Source: Gonapodya prolifera JEL478 (lineage: Eukaryota; Monoblepharomycota; Monoblepharidomycetes; Monoblepharidales; Gonapodyaceae). From it: a stretch of 64,000 nucleotides of DNA. Location of the stretch: assembly GCA_001574975.1 (NCBI GenBank), contig KQ965801.1:58371-122370 (forward strand), written 5' to 3'. Within the stretch, counting starts at the first letter, position 1. Every line of letters starts with the position of its first letter. This document shows, in pieces, positions 23,686-34,433 of the stretch. The notes below the pieces were generated by a model that made no database searches, had not been told where the DNA came from, and saw nothing but the letters and a program-made list of their open reading frames with translations. The translations under genes were made by a program, and so were the position numbers.

Positions 23686-25138
23686 ATGACGGATGGACCA
23701 CCGCCGCGCTCCGATGTCATCCGCTCTCTCTCCCTCTTGGACCGCTTTCTCCCTCTCTGGATCCTCCTCACGATGGCAGCTGGCATCCTCCTTGGAAACT
23801 TCTCCACCGCCGCTCGCGACGCCTTCGGGGGAGTCGAGATTGTCAATGTGTCTCTTCCCATTGCGATAGGCTTGCTCGCAATGATGTGGCCGGTGCTCTG
23901 GTGAGAGCTTGCCGTGATGTCCGAACCACGTCGATTCCGTCGAAATTCATGTTCCCTCAAACTCTCTGTGGGATATCCGCGCAGCCGCGTCAAGTACGAA
24001 GCGTTGCCTGACCTTTTTCGACATCCCAAAATGCTGCGCAACATCGGGGTGTCTCTTTTCGTGAACTGGATTGTCGCCCCGCTTGTGATGACCGGCCTCG
24101 CTTGGCTCACACTTCCGGACCTTCCCGAGTATCGAGCCGGAATCATCTTGGTGGGCGTGGCGAGGTGCATCGCTATGGTTCTTATCTGGAACCAGGTGAG
24201 CAATACCCTGTCGTATGAGGCTCCGAACAAACTTATCACCCAACTCCCCTCCCACATTTCGCCACAGCTCGCAGGCGGCGACCCCGAATACTGCGCCATC
24301 CTCGTCGCCATCAACTCCATTCTCCAAATGCTCCTCTTCTCCCCACTCTCCTACTTCCTCCTCGTCGTCGTGAGCCGAGGCGACTCCATCGACGTGGGCC
24401 TCTGGCTCGTCACTAGAAGCGTGCTTGTGTTTCTTGGTGTCCCGCTGGGGGCCGGGATTGGCACGAGGCTCGTAGGGAGGTTCCTGCTGCCCGCGGTGCT
24501 GGGGAAGCGCGTGGAAGGTGCAGCGTGGTATGATACGAAGCTGATGAAGTGGCTCGGGCCGTTGAGTTTGGTTGGACTCCTCTATACGATTTTCGTCATG
24601 TTTGTCATTCAGGTGAGAATGTCCTTTATAGTGGCACACATCTTCCTTCGGATGTGAACCGTTTATCGACCCGAATTACTTATTATCAACAACCATTCAG
24701 GGAAACCGCATCATCCACGACATAGTCTCCGTCGTCCGCGTCGCAGTTCCTCTCATCCTCTACTTTGCCATCGTCTTCAGCTCGACAATGTACCTCTCCA
24801 TCCGCCTCGGCCTTCCCTACCCCCAATGCGCCACGCAAGCCTTCACCGCGTCAGGAAACAACTTCGAACTGGCGATCGCCGTGTGTATCGCCACGTTTGG
24901 TGTGAGCTCGCCACAGGCGGTCGCGGCGGTAGTGGGACCGTTGGTGGAGGTTCCGGTCTTGGTTGGAATGGTCTATGTCGCGCTGTGGGTGGGGAGGAGG
25001 ATGGAAGGGAAGTGTGTTGGTGACGCACATCTCGAGCCAGGGGCGAAGAGTGGAACAGCGACTATCTACACCGCGGAAAGCGGTCTGCTGTTAAAAGAAG
25101 CACAGTCGAACAACAATTCTAGCTCGGCACCTTCATAA
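23686..25138 (+). CDS. ACR3: Acr3-family arsenite exporter
   Basis: Plasma-membrane (or vacuolar) exporter of arsenite or antimonite, giving arsenic resistance. Four exons join in phase to 402 codons, the usual family length: 23686-23900, 23985-24195, 24268-24612, 24701-25138. About ten hydrophobic segments are visible. Family sequence includes SLLDRFLPLWILLTMAAGI near the start, MMWPVLC then KYEALPDLF across intron 1, and ILVGVARCIAMVLIWN, containing the conserved cysteine of the transport site. LAGGDPEYCAILVAINSI, PLSLVGLLYTI and FTASGNNFELAIAV follow. All introns are GT-AG. The ATG at 23686 gives a short polar amino terminus before the first membrane segment. No arsenate reductase or regulator lies beside it. 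Substrate is inferred from family. Confidence 0.93.
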
Positions 25139-25265
25139 TTACATTAGCATTCACAATCGGTTGGAACATATGTCGACGTCACATTCGACTGGCCCACATT
25201 GTGATAATATTTGTTCTCTCTCATCCGATGTAGCAAACATACTTAGATAAGCTCATATTTAACTC

Positions 25266-25879
25266 TTAGCAAGTGTCGATCATCGTTCCCAGTGCGGTCT
25301 TCTCGGCTGACGTCACAGACAGCGAGTACACTGATTTCACCTTGACCCAAGCCTGGGCATACGTGCAGTAAAAAGATGTCTATTCACAATTTAATGTGAC
25401 ATTATACAAATACGTCACGAAAAGCAAAGTACCAATCACAATCGACTCACGAGAGGTGGTTTCCACTAGTCCGGCGTCTTGTCTCCCTTGGCTTGGTTCA
25501 CGTTGTCACTTGTTGCGGCGCAAGAACTGTCGACGACCACCCCAGTACCATCTCGCTTCAAGACAGTTTCCCTGGTGTTACAGGTTCCGGAAATTGTGTT
25601 CCAGGTGGGGAATAAGTTCCGTTTATATGTTGTGGTGTCAACAGGAGCGGCGACTGCACTCATGGAATGCGAGAAAGGATAAGTGAGTACGATTGACACA
25701 GGATTGCAATCTTTGGAACTCGACGAATTCGCACCAACGAGCCCAGCGAGCAGAGTTTTGGCGGTGGAAGTGGTGGGGATCCCCGGAGGTGCACGTGCGT
25801 CGAGGTGCACGAGCGGGAGCGCGATCGCCAAGCTGAATCCAGCCAGCGAAAGCAAAAGAAGCGCGAGAAGCTTTCCCAT
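25266..25879 (-). pseudogene. Secreted HNH-nuclease-like protein (DUF1524-type) lacking its catalytic segment
   Basis: Begins with a clear signal peptide (MGKLLALLLLSLAGFSLA, ATG at 25879). It continues through the family's amino half (WNTISGTCNTRETVLKRDG, then SSCAATS), jumps straight to the late motif DNVNQAKGDKTPD, then WKPPL. A GT-AG intron and a last exon follow, SFYCTYAQAWVKVKSVYS ending IDTC and stop at 25268-25266. In known fungal members about 70 residues, including the DIDHVVPL-type metal-binding motif, lie between SSCAATS and DNVNQ. They are missing here without loss of frame. In addition a TAG replaces the codon before WKPPL. Signal peptide and splice sites are intact, so the loss looks recent. 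Family call is from memory of the family pattern. Confidence 0.68.
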
Positions 25880-28091
25880 TGTCGCGATTCAATGAACTGA
25901 TTGGGCGGAGGGTGGGACCTGAGATTCTGAAATTATATATCGCGGCGCAGGCGATGTCGGAACCCTTACGCCCCGGGGCACATGGGCAACGTGCCGGGTC
26001 TCGTGCACCCGGTGGCGAAAAAACGTGAGGTTCTCAATTTTAATCTAACTTTACGTATGTGCCAAGTTTCGTGATGACTTTGCGCCGCTTGTGTCTGCGT
26101 CCTGATGACGTGATGTTTATGTGAGAACGTGAAGTCGATCGGAACGTAGAGTAACTGATGAACGTGAAAGAATATTGTTTTGACTGGCAAATAACTGTTC
26201 TGTGTTGAAAGATGGTGCGGAGGTACAACACTTTCTCTCAATATGAACAACCTCTAAAGAAGGTAAAGGCGATCGAGCAAAATCTCCACCACTTCATCAT
26301 TGACCTCCCGTCATCCCGCTCCCTCTCTATTGCTTTGAGTGGCGATCAACATGGAAGCTGGTACGTATTCTATAGTCTCGCGATTCGATTCCTTGAATCT
26401 CGCAGGGTAAATGACAAAAAATGTTTGTACCCATTATCACCACCACAGCTTTAATACTCGGCACAGAAGATCAAGAATGATTTGATATCTGAAATACGGC
26501 TACGGTAGAATTATCAATGGACACGTTGGGGTCTTCTTTTGTTGTCTCGCTCTGTGTTGTCTCACACCAAAGTTGGATAACGCCAAATAGTATCTCAAAC
26601 CACCTCTAGCACTCTCTAAAGTCACATTATTTTGAGAATCCGCGCGGTTTAGTGGTTGCTCCCATGGAAATGGTATACTTGTGGCCGATACAATTGCAGA
26701 AGTTTGGTGACGTTGCGAGTGTAAAATACAGGTCATGTGTGCAGCAATACTATTTCACCCTTTCTCTGCGCCGCTGCGCGTGAAGGAGTTTCCATGGCGC
26801 GATAATCAAATTGACGATTCTAACCCGCCTCTTGCCACAACCGACATTGTGGAGGAGCAACGGGGAGGCAAAAGACGTTTCTCCACAACATCAAAGACGT
26901 GCTCCAGTACTTCTTTGGGGAGCTCAGTGGCTTGAGTGGTCCCTCACAGCAACAAAGACAGAGCTGACGACAAGGATAGACGCCAATTCTCGCCAGGTTT
27001 CAGTAAAATACTTTGCGAGAGCTCTTCAGACCCAGCGAAGTAGACTGCAAATGATGTGGCAGCGGTACAGACTGCAACCCCTGATTGTCGAAGACACTAC
27101 TAATCGTCAACACTCCCCCCACCGCATGTCACAAACAAGTCAAGTTGACCTCAGAAACATTCAAAGATGTCTGTCTGTTGTAACTTTCAGATGGGTGCCT
27201 CTAATGATGCATAAACAGCAGTGCCATTCATGCGATAAATTCATCATTCAATGCTCGTGCGGGTTTCCCCAAAGTTGCCACATGCACCAGGTATTTTGCA
27301 GCTTCAGTCTAGGGAAGGGAACAAAAACCATGACGTCAGTTCACATCACAGTACAATAGGATAGAAACGAAATGAGACTGATGACGATAAAATCTGGAGG
27401 TCACGAAGACATCATAAGATTGACCAGACTAGAAAGGTTTAGAAAGGTTTAGCTCGCCTCCAATGGTCACGTCTAACGTGACGTGATGCCAAATGTTTAG
27501 CACCGGTACCTTTAGTTGAGAGACGTTCTGTGGATAACGTGATACTATGGGTAGTCTAATATTAATTTATCATGACGTGCTGCACGTTTCTTGCGATCAG
27601 TCTGGGCGGTCGACAGCACGATGCGTTTCATGGGAAAGTCGGTTCAAAAAGTAACTGTCGACAGCCATGACCAAAAAACAATAGTATGCTTGTTAGCGAA
27701 CAAACACGGAGGAGTGAGTCCATGATCCAGAGAAGGACTTGGGGAAGCCTCAGAGGATATGCATGCACTCTGCAGCGTGTTTTGTCAATGTGGCTCTCTG
27801 GATTCACCGCCGCAGATATCTAAGACAATAAAGGTCTTTTTCAGACTACTCAGAGGCGTCACTACATTGTATCGAAGAAATCCAGAGATGGCGCGAAAAC
27901 GTGACATGGTCTTCAAGTCACCCCCAGTTCACTCATGGTGGCGCAGCACTCCCTGCGGCCACGATGCCCGCATACATTTTTGGATGATGCAGGAGAATTA
28001 TCGGGAATAGTCGTCTGGGGCGTGGAGACTGCAGCGAAGAAGGCGGAATCAATCTGTCTGTAGGTGAAGGGATGTCGGGTGTTGGTCGACG
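25880..28091. other. Low-information intergenic region
   Basis: About 2.2 kb of mixed AT-rich sequence. Small open frames (26212-26454 plus; 26811-27359 plus) show no familiar domain, codon pattern or splice structure. No RNA gene is recognised. Confidence 0.4.
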
Positions 28092-28667
28092 ATGGTTCCC
28101 TCACTGCGTCAGCCCCCTTCTCTCCACCGGCAGGCCTCAAAGACACACAATAGCATCCACACAAGAGTCGCCCCATGCGCCAGCCACTGTCGCACCATTG
28201 GCAGAGCCTGCATCCAACATCGCACCCAAGGGGACCAAATCTCTCCATCTGGTGGAGACCTGCACAACCACACCTTCCCCGATATCCACCAAGAAACTGT
28301 CACCGCACCCGCTCATACCATCACTGGACCTCCCCTCTTTCTTGACCGTGCTCATCGCGGCAAGCCTTGCACTCTACGTCCAACCTTCCTCCGCGGGACC
28401 GACCTGTTACTCCACACCGCGCTCGCAAACTTCCGCTCCCCATTCTCTTCACCCATCAAAGCACCCATTCAAATCCCACCACCTTGCACCAAGCAGTTTG
28501 GTGTCCTTAATGACAGACTGCTGGGCGACCCCTTTGACGGGGAAGACGATTACATCTACGACACAACCTTCCGCGCCATGAGGATCGTGAACAGGGACCT
28601 GCTCGTCATGAACATTGAAGGGTTCTTATGTAAGGGGGAGCTGGAGTGGCTTATTCCCAAAGCATGA
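28092..28667 (+). CDS. Unrecognised open reading frame
   Basis: About 190 codons open without introns. The second half reads like ordinary protein (CTKQFGVLNDRLLGDPF, DDYIYDTTFRAMRIVNRDL, ending ELEWLIPKA), the first half is Pro/His/Thr-rich. The nominal first codon is GTG, so a true start or an upstream exon is unsettled. I recognise no family. It stands alone in low-information DNA and may be a remnant of a larger gene or element. Confidence 0.3.
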   Translation: MVPSLRQPPSLHRQASKTHNSIHTRVAPCASHCRTIGRACIQHRTQGDQISPSGGDLHNHTFPDIHQETVTAPAHTITGPPLFLDRAHRGKPCTLRPTFLRGTDLLLHTALANFRSPFSSPIKAPIQIPPPCTKQFGVLNDRLLGDPFDGEDDYIYDTTFRAMRIVNRDLLVMNIEGFLCKGELEWLIPKA

Positions 28668-29766
28668 GTGTGCATCTTTCCCCGACTCTTCCTTGGAGAC
28701 TCCAGAACATGCTACAGCCAGCCAGACTACTTCTTTAGATGCAAGTACTTTGGCATTTGTAGTGATATGACATAGTGCTCTTATGTCATGGATTATGCAG
28801 TCCATTGGGGTGAAGAAGGTCTGGCCCAAACCGCACTTCAAACAGAAATGCAATCCATGGCAGACAACAACAAACTGGATCAAACTAGTGGGGAAAGCAA
28901 TAATGGAGCTGCCAGTGACTCTAGAGCTTTGGCTACAGAAGTGAGCATTGTTGGATTTTGTCAGATACATAAAAGTGCTCTGACAGTCAGTGAGTCCATA
29001 GGGATGGTGCTCTTCATCTGATACTGGCTTGGATCAACAATTTGGTACAACAGCTGGCAACCATGAGGCATTTGATGGTGCCAACAAGGACCTTGAGGAT
29101 ATGGAGCTGAGATAAGATGCTGCTGCACAATCAAAGCAACCAAAGAGACAAATTGGACAAGGATGACACTGACAACAAATATGTTGAGGTAGAACAAGTC
29201 CCTTTATCCTCATCCATTGATAGTTTATGATTCATTTACTTAACAGCACAAAAGTGAGCAGAACTGTGGAACCAAAACTGGATCTCAATACCAAATTGAT
29301 GAAGATTCAAACATCAAGAGAACTTTTGACAGACCCATGCAATTGAGAGTGGCATCAAGCAATGATGAAGATGATGATGAAAACAATGAGGTAGGACATG
29401 TGATGTTATCCTCCTTGATTGTTTCCTAATGGTTCCTTTACTTACCAGCTCTCAAGTGATACAAATCCTGGACCAAAATCCAAGTAGCAACAAGTGTCTC
29501 AGTCTTCTTGCTCTGTAACTGTATTGCATGCATCTGCTGGCCAAGGACCATCAAACAAGAATCATATGGCATCCTCAACATTGCAAGCAAGATGATCTTG
29601 ACAATGCGAACCTTCCTTTGGTGGTGGGGGATGCAGTAGTTGTGGACATGGCCATGGCCAAGGGCATGGTAATGGAAGGGTTTATGATAATGATAAGGGA
29701 AATGGTCTGGAAATTAATACAATGGATGACAGTATTGTCACACTGACATCCACTAATGTGGAATAT
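28668..29766. other. TG-rich degenerate region with duplicated intron-like units
   Basis: About 1.1 kb, rich in TG/CA and poor in CG. Two similar intron-like segments occur at about 29189-29247 and 29391-29448, each starting gtag(a/g)aca, rich in tcctc and ending in a tttactta(a/c)cag acceptor. They separate short Asp/Gln-rich exon-like pieces. This looks like a decayed repeat-derived gene; I could not identify it. Confidence 0.35.
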
Positions 29767-29769
29767 ATA

Positions 29770-29827
29770 AGGGAGGTTGCGCAAGTGTGAAATTGTATGT
29801 AGATTTTTATGTGGTCGCACACAAAAA
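29770..29827 (+). repeat. Left terminal inverted repeat of Harbinger element 1
   Basis: 58 bp starting AGGGAGGTTGCGCAA. It matches the reverse complement of 33062-33119 at 56 of 58 positions by eye; the differences are at repeat positions 16 and 17. Confidence 0.92.
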
Positions 29828-30223
29828 TTTCATGTAAAATTTTGCTTGCGCACTCATGCAATTGCATCTACGCTTGCAACTGGACCAATGTACGATTTGT
29901 CAGACATTCACGTCTCCATGACTCTTGCCTTTGCTGCAGTGTACGTTTTTATGTCTGCGCAGTGTGGCAGAACTGATACTCGATCAGCCTCCTAGGATGT
30001 TCCAAAGGGTAAGTAGCAGTATGGGACAGGTTAGGATGGGACAGGTGGAGAGATGTGAGATGTTTTGAGAGATGTGTGTTGGTCTAGCTAGATGAGGCTC
30101 TGAACATATAAATAGTGGTGCCTGAGGCTACCTTTTAGCCCCATCCAACTCAAGGCTATAGTAGTATTCACTAACCCCTTTCGAGTGTTAGTTCCACTAC
30201 AGCAGTTTGCCTGGGCTGCGCAA

Positions 30224-31351
30224 ATGCTTCAGTTGGCATCAATACAGGCAATTGTGGAGGAAGGCGCCAATTCCCCATCAGTTGGGCCTCAATTCAACCT
30301 GAGCTTGCTGTCAGATGCAGACTGTTGGTTTCTTTTTTGGTGAGTTTCCTTGCTACAGTTCCTTGTTGTGCGTTGCAATGTTGAAGAGATCAAAACGGTT
30401 CCAGCAAGCCAATTTGCCTTGCCTGCAACGGACATTGTGCATCCCACCTATTTTCAGGACCAAAAATCACTTGAAAATAGATGGGATGTTTGCATTGTGC
30501 CTGACTCTTTGACGTTTGTCATATCCTGTGCAATATGGCGATTTATTGTGGCTTTTTGGTTGAACCATTGACCAATTGTCCTGTACATTGGAATGGGTGA
30601 TCAATCACCTTGTGGAGGAGTTTCAGGAGCTTCTTAAGTGGGATGTGCAACGTCTCACTCAGGGCAAACTGACTACTTTTTGTCATGCCATCATGGGAGC
30701 AGGTAGCCCACTCAACAACGTTTTTGGGTTTGTTGATGGGACTGTCAAGGAAATTACACAGCCGGAGTTGAACCAGAGGTTGTATTACAACAGACATAAA
30801 CGGATGCATGGACTAAAGTACAAGTCAATCATCTTCCCAGATGGGATTGTGTGTTCAACGGGTCCTTTTGTTGGACGTTACCACGATGTGAGCATATGGA
30901 GGATGAGTGGCATGGAGGATATTTTGCAAAACAAAGGTGTGTGATGTTGGGTTTTTCCTCTCCCCTTGCTTATTGTGATGTTTGAGCAGCATTTGACACC
31001 AACAATTGCCGTATCTATGTCTATGGGGACCCAGCATACCTCAGTGCCCTTGGAGTTATACGTGCCTATCGTGGCTATCTTACACAAGCAGAACAGGAGT
31101 TTAACACTGCGATGGCAAAGATCAGGATTGCTGTGGAGTGGGGCTTTGCCAAGGTTTGCAGCCAATGGGCCCATCTGGACTTTGCTCCAAATTTGAAAAC
31201 TGGACTATCACCAGTAGGGTTGTATTATGTTGTTGCTGTGCTTTTCTGTAACTGTCATACATGTATTTATGGTCACCAAGTGTTGGAAAAGTTTATGTTG
31301 GACCCCCCTAGTTTAGAAGAATATTTACATGTTCCAGCTGATGCTGTGTGA
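30224..31351 (+). pseudogene. Harbinger DDE transposase (DDE_Tnp_4 type), broken
   Basis: The catalytic core is readable: NNVFGFVDGTV (first Asp), IYVYGDPAYLS (second Asp) and RIAVEWGFAKV (Glu), with the family segments SPVGLYYVVAVLFCNCHTC and FMLDPPSLEEYL. Introns at about 30340-30358 and 30941-30988 fit phase. In the helix-turn-helix and linker region two in-frame TGA codons occur (30510-30512 and 30561-30563). Both stand where homologous element 2 and the family have arginine or a similar residue (LTL-stop-RLSYP; LFG-stop-TIDQL). An extra frameshift near 30470 is possible. The protein cannot be made full length. Confidence 0.82.
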
Positions 31352-31703
31352 ACATGTTGGTATCATTTAATGGATAATTGGTGGGACTGGGACCACGTGG
31401 ACAGTTGTTGTGCTATGAATGTGTCAACTGTCCAGTATTATGCAAAATATGATACAAATATCTCTGGTAGCAATACAGATAATAATCTGTTGTTTAAAAT
31501 TGTGATTCTACATGTATGTGCGTCTATCTGGACACAATTATCTTACAAAGGGTTTTTGAGACTGTAACTTGTCCTGTGGAGGCAGGGAGCATTCAACACA
31601 AAAACATTAAGCACAAACAGGTCAGCCACACTGCAACTGTATCTTGTCATTCCCAGAGTGTATTACTATTCACTTATTTCCATCTCATGTTCCCTAATCA
31701 TGG

Positions 31704-32769
31704 CTATTTGGGCCTCTTGTCCTTGTCAAACTCCCACTTCTCCCTGTCCAGTTCAAGCTTCCTCTCTTCATGTTGCAGACGTGCTTCTTGAATCTTGAGG
31801 GAGGCTGCTTGAGAGGTAGAGGTGGCCGCAATTGCATCCATGACTTCCCACATCTGGGACATACTTGCCTGGTTAGTTGCCTCATAGGACTTGCCCAGTT
31901 CTGCAATAGCTGTTGCCGCAGCGCTGCCCTTCTTGGAGGAACGCTTGGAGTTGGACGCATTACTTGCTGTGTCATCAACATCACCCTTGAAGTCATCATT
32001 GCCGTCTTCACTCAGAGATGCACAACTTAACCTCTTGGATGACTTATCTGACAAACGACGCATGGCGTCATCACAGGCAACTGAAAATGGAAGGTGAGAC
32101 ATGGTCTGACAGGGATATGTGCCTTGAAGTTCCATTCAACCAATATCATACCCCTCTTCCCGCAACTTCTTTTTGGCATCCTCCTCCTTTGCAGCAGCCT
32201 TCATCTTGAGAAAGTCATTTTCCTGCCAAACAAGGTTTTTGGTCAAGATATTCAAAGCGCCAATCACAAAAACTCACCAGACGAACACAATCACACAGAA
32301 CCTTGTCAAGCTCATCCTCTTCCGGTTCATCCACACCTGACTCCTTCTGGCTAGCAGCTTGCCAACCCTTGTAATCAGTTATAAGAGTCTTGTAGTGTCG
32401 GTGGGCCATGGAATACACCAATCCATTCCACGTCAAATGAACCCACACCTTCCCTTCCTTCTGCCTAGGTAAGGGGAGAGCGGTTGCTGCTCCAATTGTA
32501 GCTTCCCACACTGCAGGAACCGTCTTGTGCCTCGCGTTCCTTCCCACCTCCCATGTCCAAGTCCGCAGAACGGCATGGGCCAAAGGAAGGTCATGACCGC
32601 CATCCTCGTCAAAGCGGAACTGCTTCTTCTGCTTCTTTGTGGCAGGAGTGCCCGCCTCATTATCCACGGCAGTCTTGTTGTCATTGTGGTCCCATCCGCC
32701 TTCTACCAGGAGTGAATCGGGGTTGTCGGGGTCATTGAACCCCGGAAGGAAGTCATATTGGCCAGACAT
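31704..32769 (-). CDS. Harbinger element 1 accessory protein (second transposon gene)
   Basis: Three exons fit: from the ATG at 32769 (MSGQYDFLPGF) to a GTGAGT donor near 32277; a short Lys/Glu-rich exon near 32230-32150; and 32081-31704. The first exon is Trp-rich (LRTWTWEVGRNARHK, VWVHLTWNGLVYSMAHRHY). The last is Ser-rich, then a long charged coiled coil (EARLQHEERKLELDREKWEF). Harbinger elements carry a Myb/SANT-like DNA-binding partner that helps the transposase reach the nucleus and bind the ends. I infer that role from position and orientation; a SANT fold is not certain by eye. Unlike its partner transposase this gene shows no stop. Confidence 0.62.
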
Positions 32770-33061
32770 CACAATCCACGCAATTGCACAGTAGTTGAAA
32801 TGATAGAATAAGCCTGTTTTTCCATCCGCCTCACACGGAACTCACCAAGATTTCTCACTGAAAGCTTTCAAATACGTCCTTGCCAACAGGTCCCTTCTGA
32901 CAATGGATCCTGAAAGAATTCACCAGAATTTGAACTTCGAACCCAAGGAGAGGTGGCTCCGTGAATTTGGGAGGGCTGCGTCAGGGGGTTACAGATTGAA
33001 TGTAGAATGGGGCACACTTGAAAAAGTCATCAACGATTTTCATCTAGGTTGGGACAATTAT

Positions 33062-33119
33062 TTTTTGTGTGCGACCACATAAAAATCTACATACAATTTC
33101 ACGGTTGCGCAACCTCCCT
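33062..33119 (-). repeat. Right terminal inverted repeat of Harbinger element 1
   Basis: Inverted counterpart of 29770-29827, reading TTGCGCAACCTCCCT at its outer edge and followed by ATA. Confidence 0.92.
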
Positions 33120-33309
33120 ATAGAGTAGTACGAGTGTTGGGTATTAGCTGCTGTGCCACTACTGTGGCCGCGGGTTTAGATGTGCACACCTGCAGGACGT
33201 GCCCTAAGTTTGGCATCATGTTCCTGCAGGTGAGTTCCATGCACATTACAACTTGTTATGTATATTTCATCACACATACACGTTCCTGCAGATTACAGGC
33301 TTGTGCAGC

Positions 33310-33837
33310 TCACATAGGTTGTGTAGCACCTGCCCTTTGAAAATCTGCAACAGAGTTAGTCCCACCTTGGGTAGCTCTTGTTGGCTCAATGGATCCAAAA
33401 GGATGCAAAATTATTGCAAACATATGTCTGCTGTCCAGATGTAGCAACATTTGCTCATAACCACCATACATATCTGTAATAGAGATGAATCTTTTATCAG
33501 ATATTTGTTCCAAAAGTTCATCAATATGAGGCGGGTCCCTTACATCCTGCACTGTGACTGAAGTAGGAGGCTGGGCATCAATTATGAAGTGTATCCTACT
33601 ACTCCAAGGTTTTGTTTCATCATCAAATGCTTTTTTTGGTGAGACAATATAAAGATTTGCATGTTGGCTTCTTGAATAAGTATGCAGTCCTAGTTTCAAT
33701 CTCTCCCCAATAACTGCTTGGACTCCTTGTGCCATATTTCCACAAAGGGGGCGATTCACAAATTTCCATGGTTTATGAGAAACAGTCTCAACAAAGTGCA
33801 GTGGAACTACAGCTGGAATGACCTTCCGTCCGTCCAA
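33310..33837 (-). pseudogene. Ty3/gypsy reverse transcriptase fragment
   Basis: 175 open codons match the start of a gypsy-type RT: YIVSPKKA, HIDELLEQISDKRFISITDMYGGYEQM (the F..D...GY.Q block), HPFGSIEPTRATQGGTNSVADFQR. It stops before the YxDD motif, and no protease, RNase H or integrase lies alongside. It sits about 190 bp from Harbinger element 1 and is a truncated relic. Confidence 0.78.
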
Positions 33838-34433
33838 GTAGCGTGTCCGCGACTCATTCGAATTCAGAGCTCATATTTAACTATGATGCTCAGGTATAAA
33901 TTTGTGTGATATGTTGTGCTTTGCCGTGACTGCGACTGCTCAGTGAAAATTGTGGATCTACATCACCTGTTTCTTTCTTCTGACAAAACTCCTCCATGCT
34001 TTGCGTCGCTTTGTTGATTACATACTGCGTGCGATTCATAAGCACGCATCCTACGTCGAGTTCACCTCACTAGCCGGGGGCGGGCGACTAGCAATGACAC
34101 GATTGATTATGTAATGCCGAAGCCGAATGCAACTCTTCGCCTTTCGCTGTACTAGAATGCAGAAAGATTACTATACGTAGCAAAACTGTTAGTTTCTCGA
34201 ATGTAGTGACTATAATACAATTGTTTGTGGACAGTAGATATAATAACGAACGATTTTGACGGGACCACCTTGGCGCAATTCAGCGTTCGCTTGAGTTTGT
34301 GCGGAATATCCCAAATGGCGAGAGTGTGAGCCTTGTCAGTGGCGGATTGGTAAGGGCCTGATCGATGCTACCGTCCTATCTAAAACTTTTCGTTAGATTG
34401 AATCAAGGCCGAACTACATAATCAGGCAGCGCG
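33838..34433. other. Intergenic / promoter region
   Basis: About 600 bp of AT-rich sequence before the gene at 34434. No other gene is seen. Confidence 0.4.

Larger units (their letters stand above)
29770..33119 (+). mobile_element. PIF/Harbinger-type DNA transposon, element 1 (complete ends, dead transposase)
   Basis: A 3,350-bp element bounded by 58-bp terminal inverted repeats with two mismatches. It is flanked by the trinucleotide ATA on both sides (29767-29769 and 33120-33122), the 3-bp target duplication expected for this superfamily. Inside are a DDE transposase on the plus strand and a second gene on the minus strand converging on it, the usual two-gene Harbinger plan. The transposase has premature TGA codons; the second gene is open. 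Confidence 0.9.

Noticed and set aside
26811-27359. A 182-codon plus-strand open frame.
   Set aside because: Composition and start codon are unconvincing, and no domain, splice pattern or neighbour supports it.
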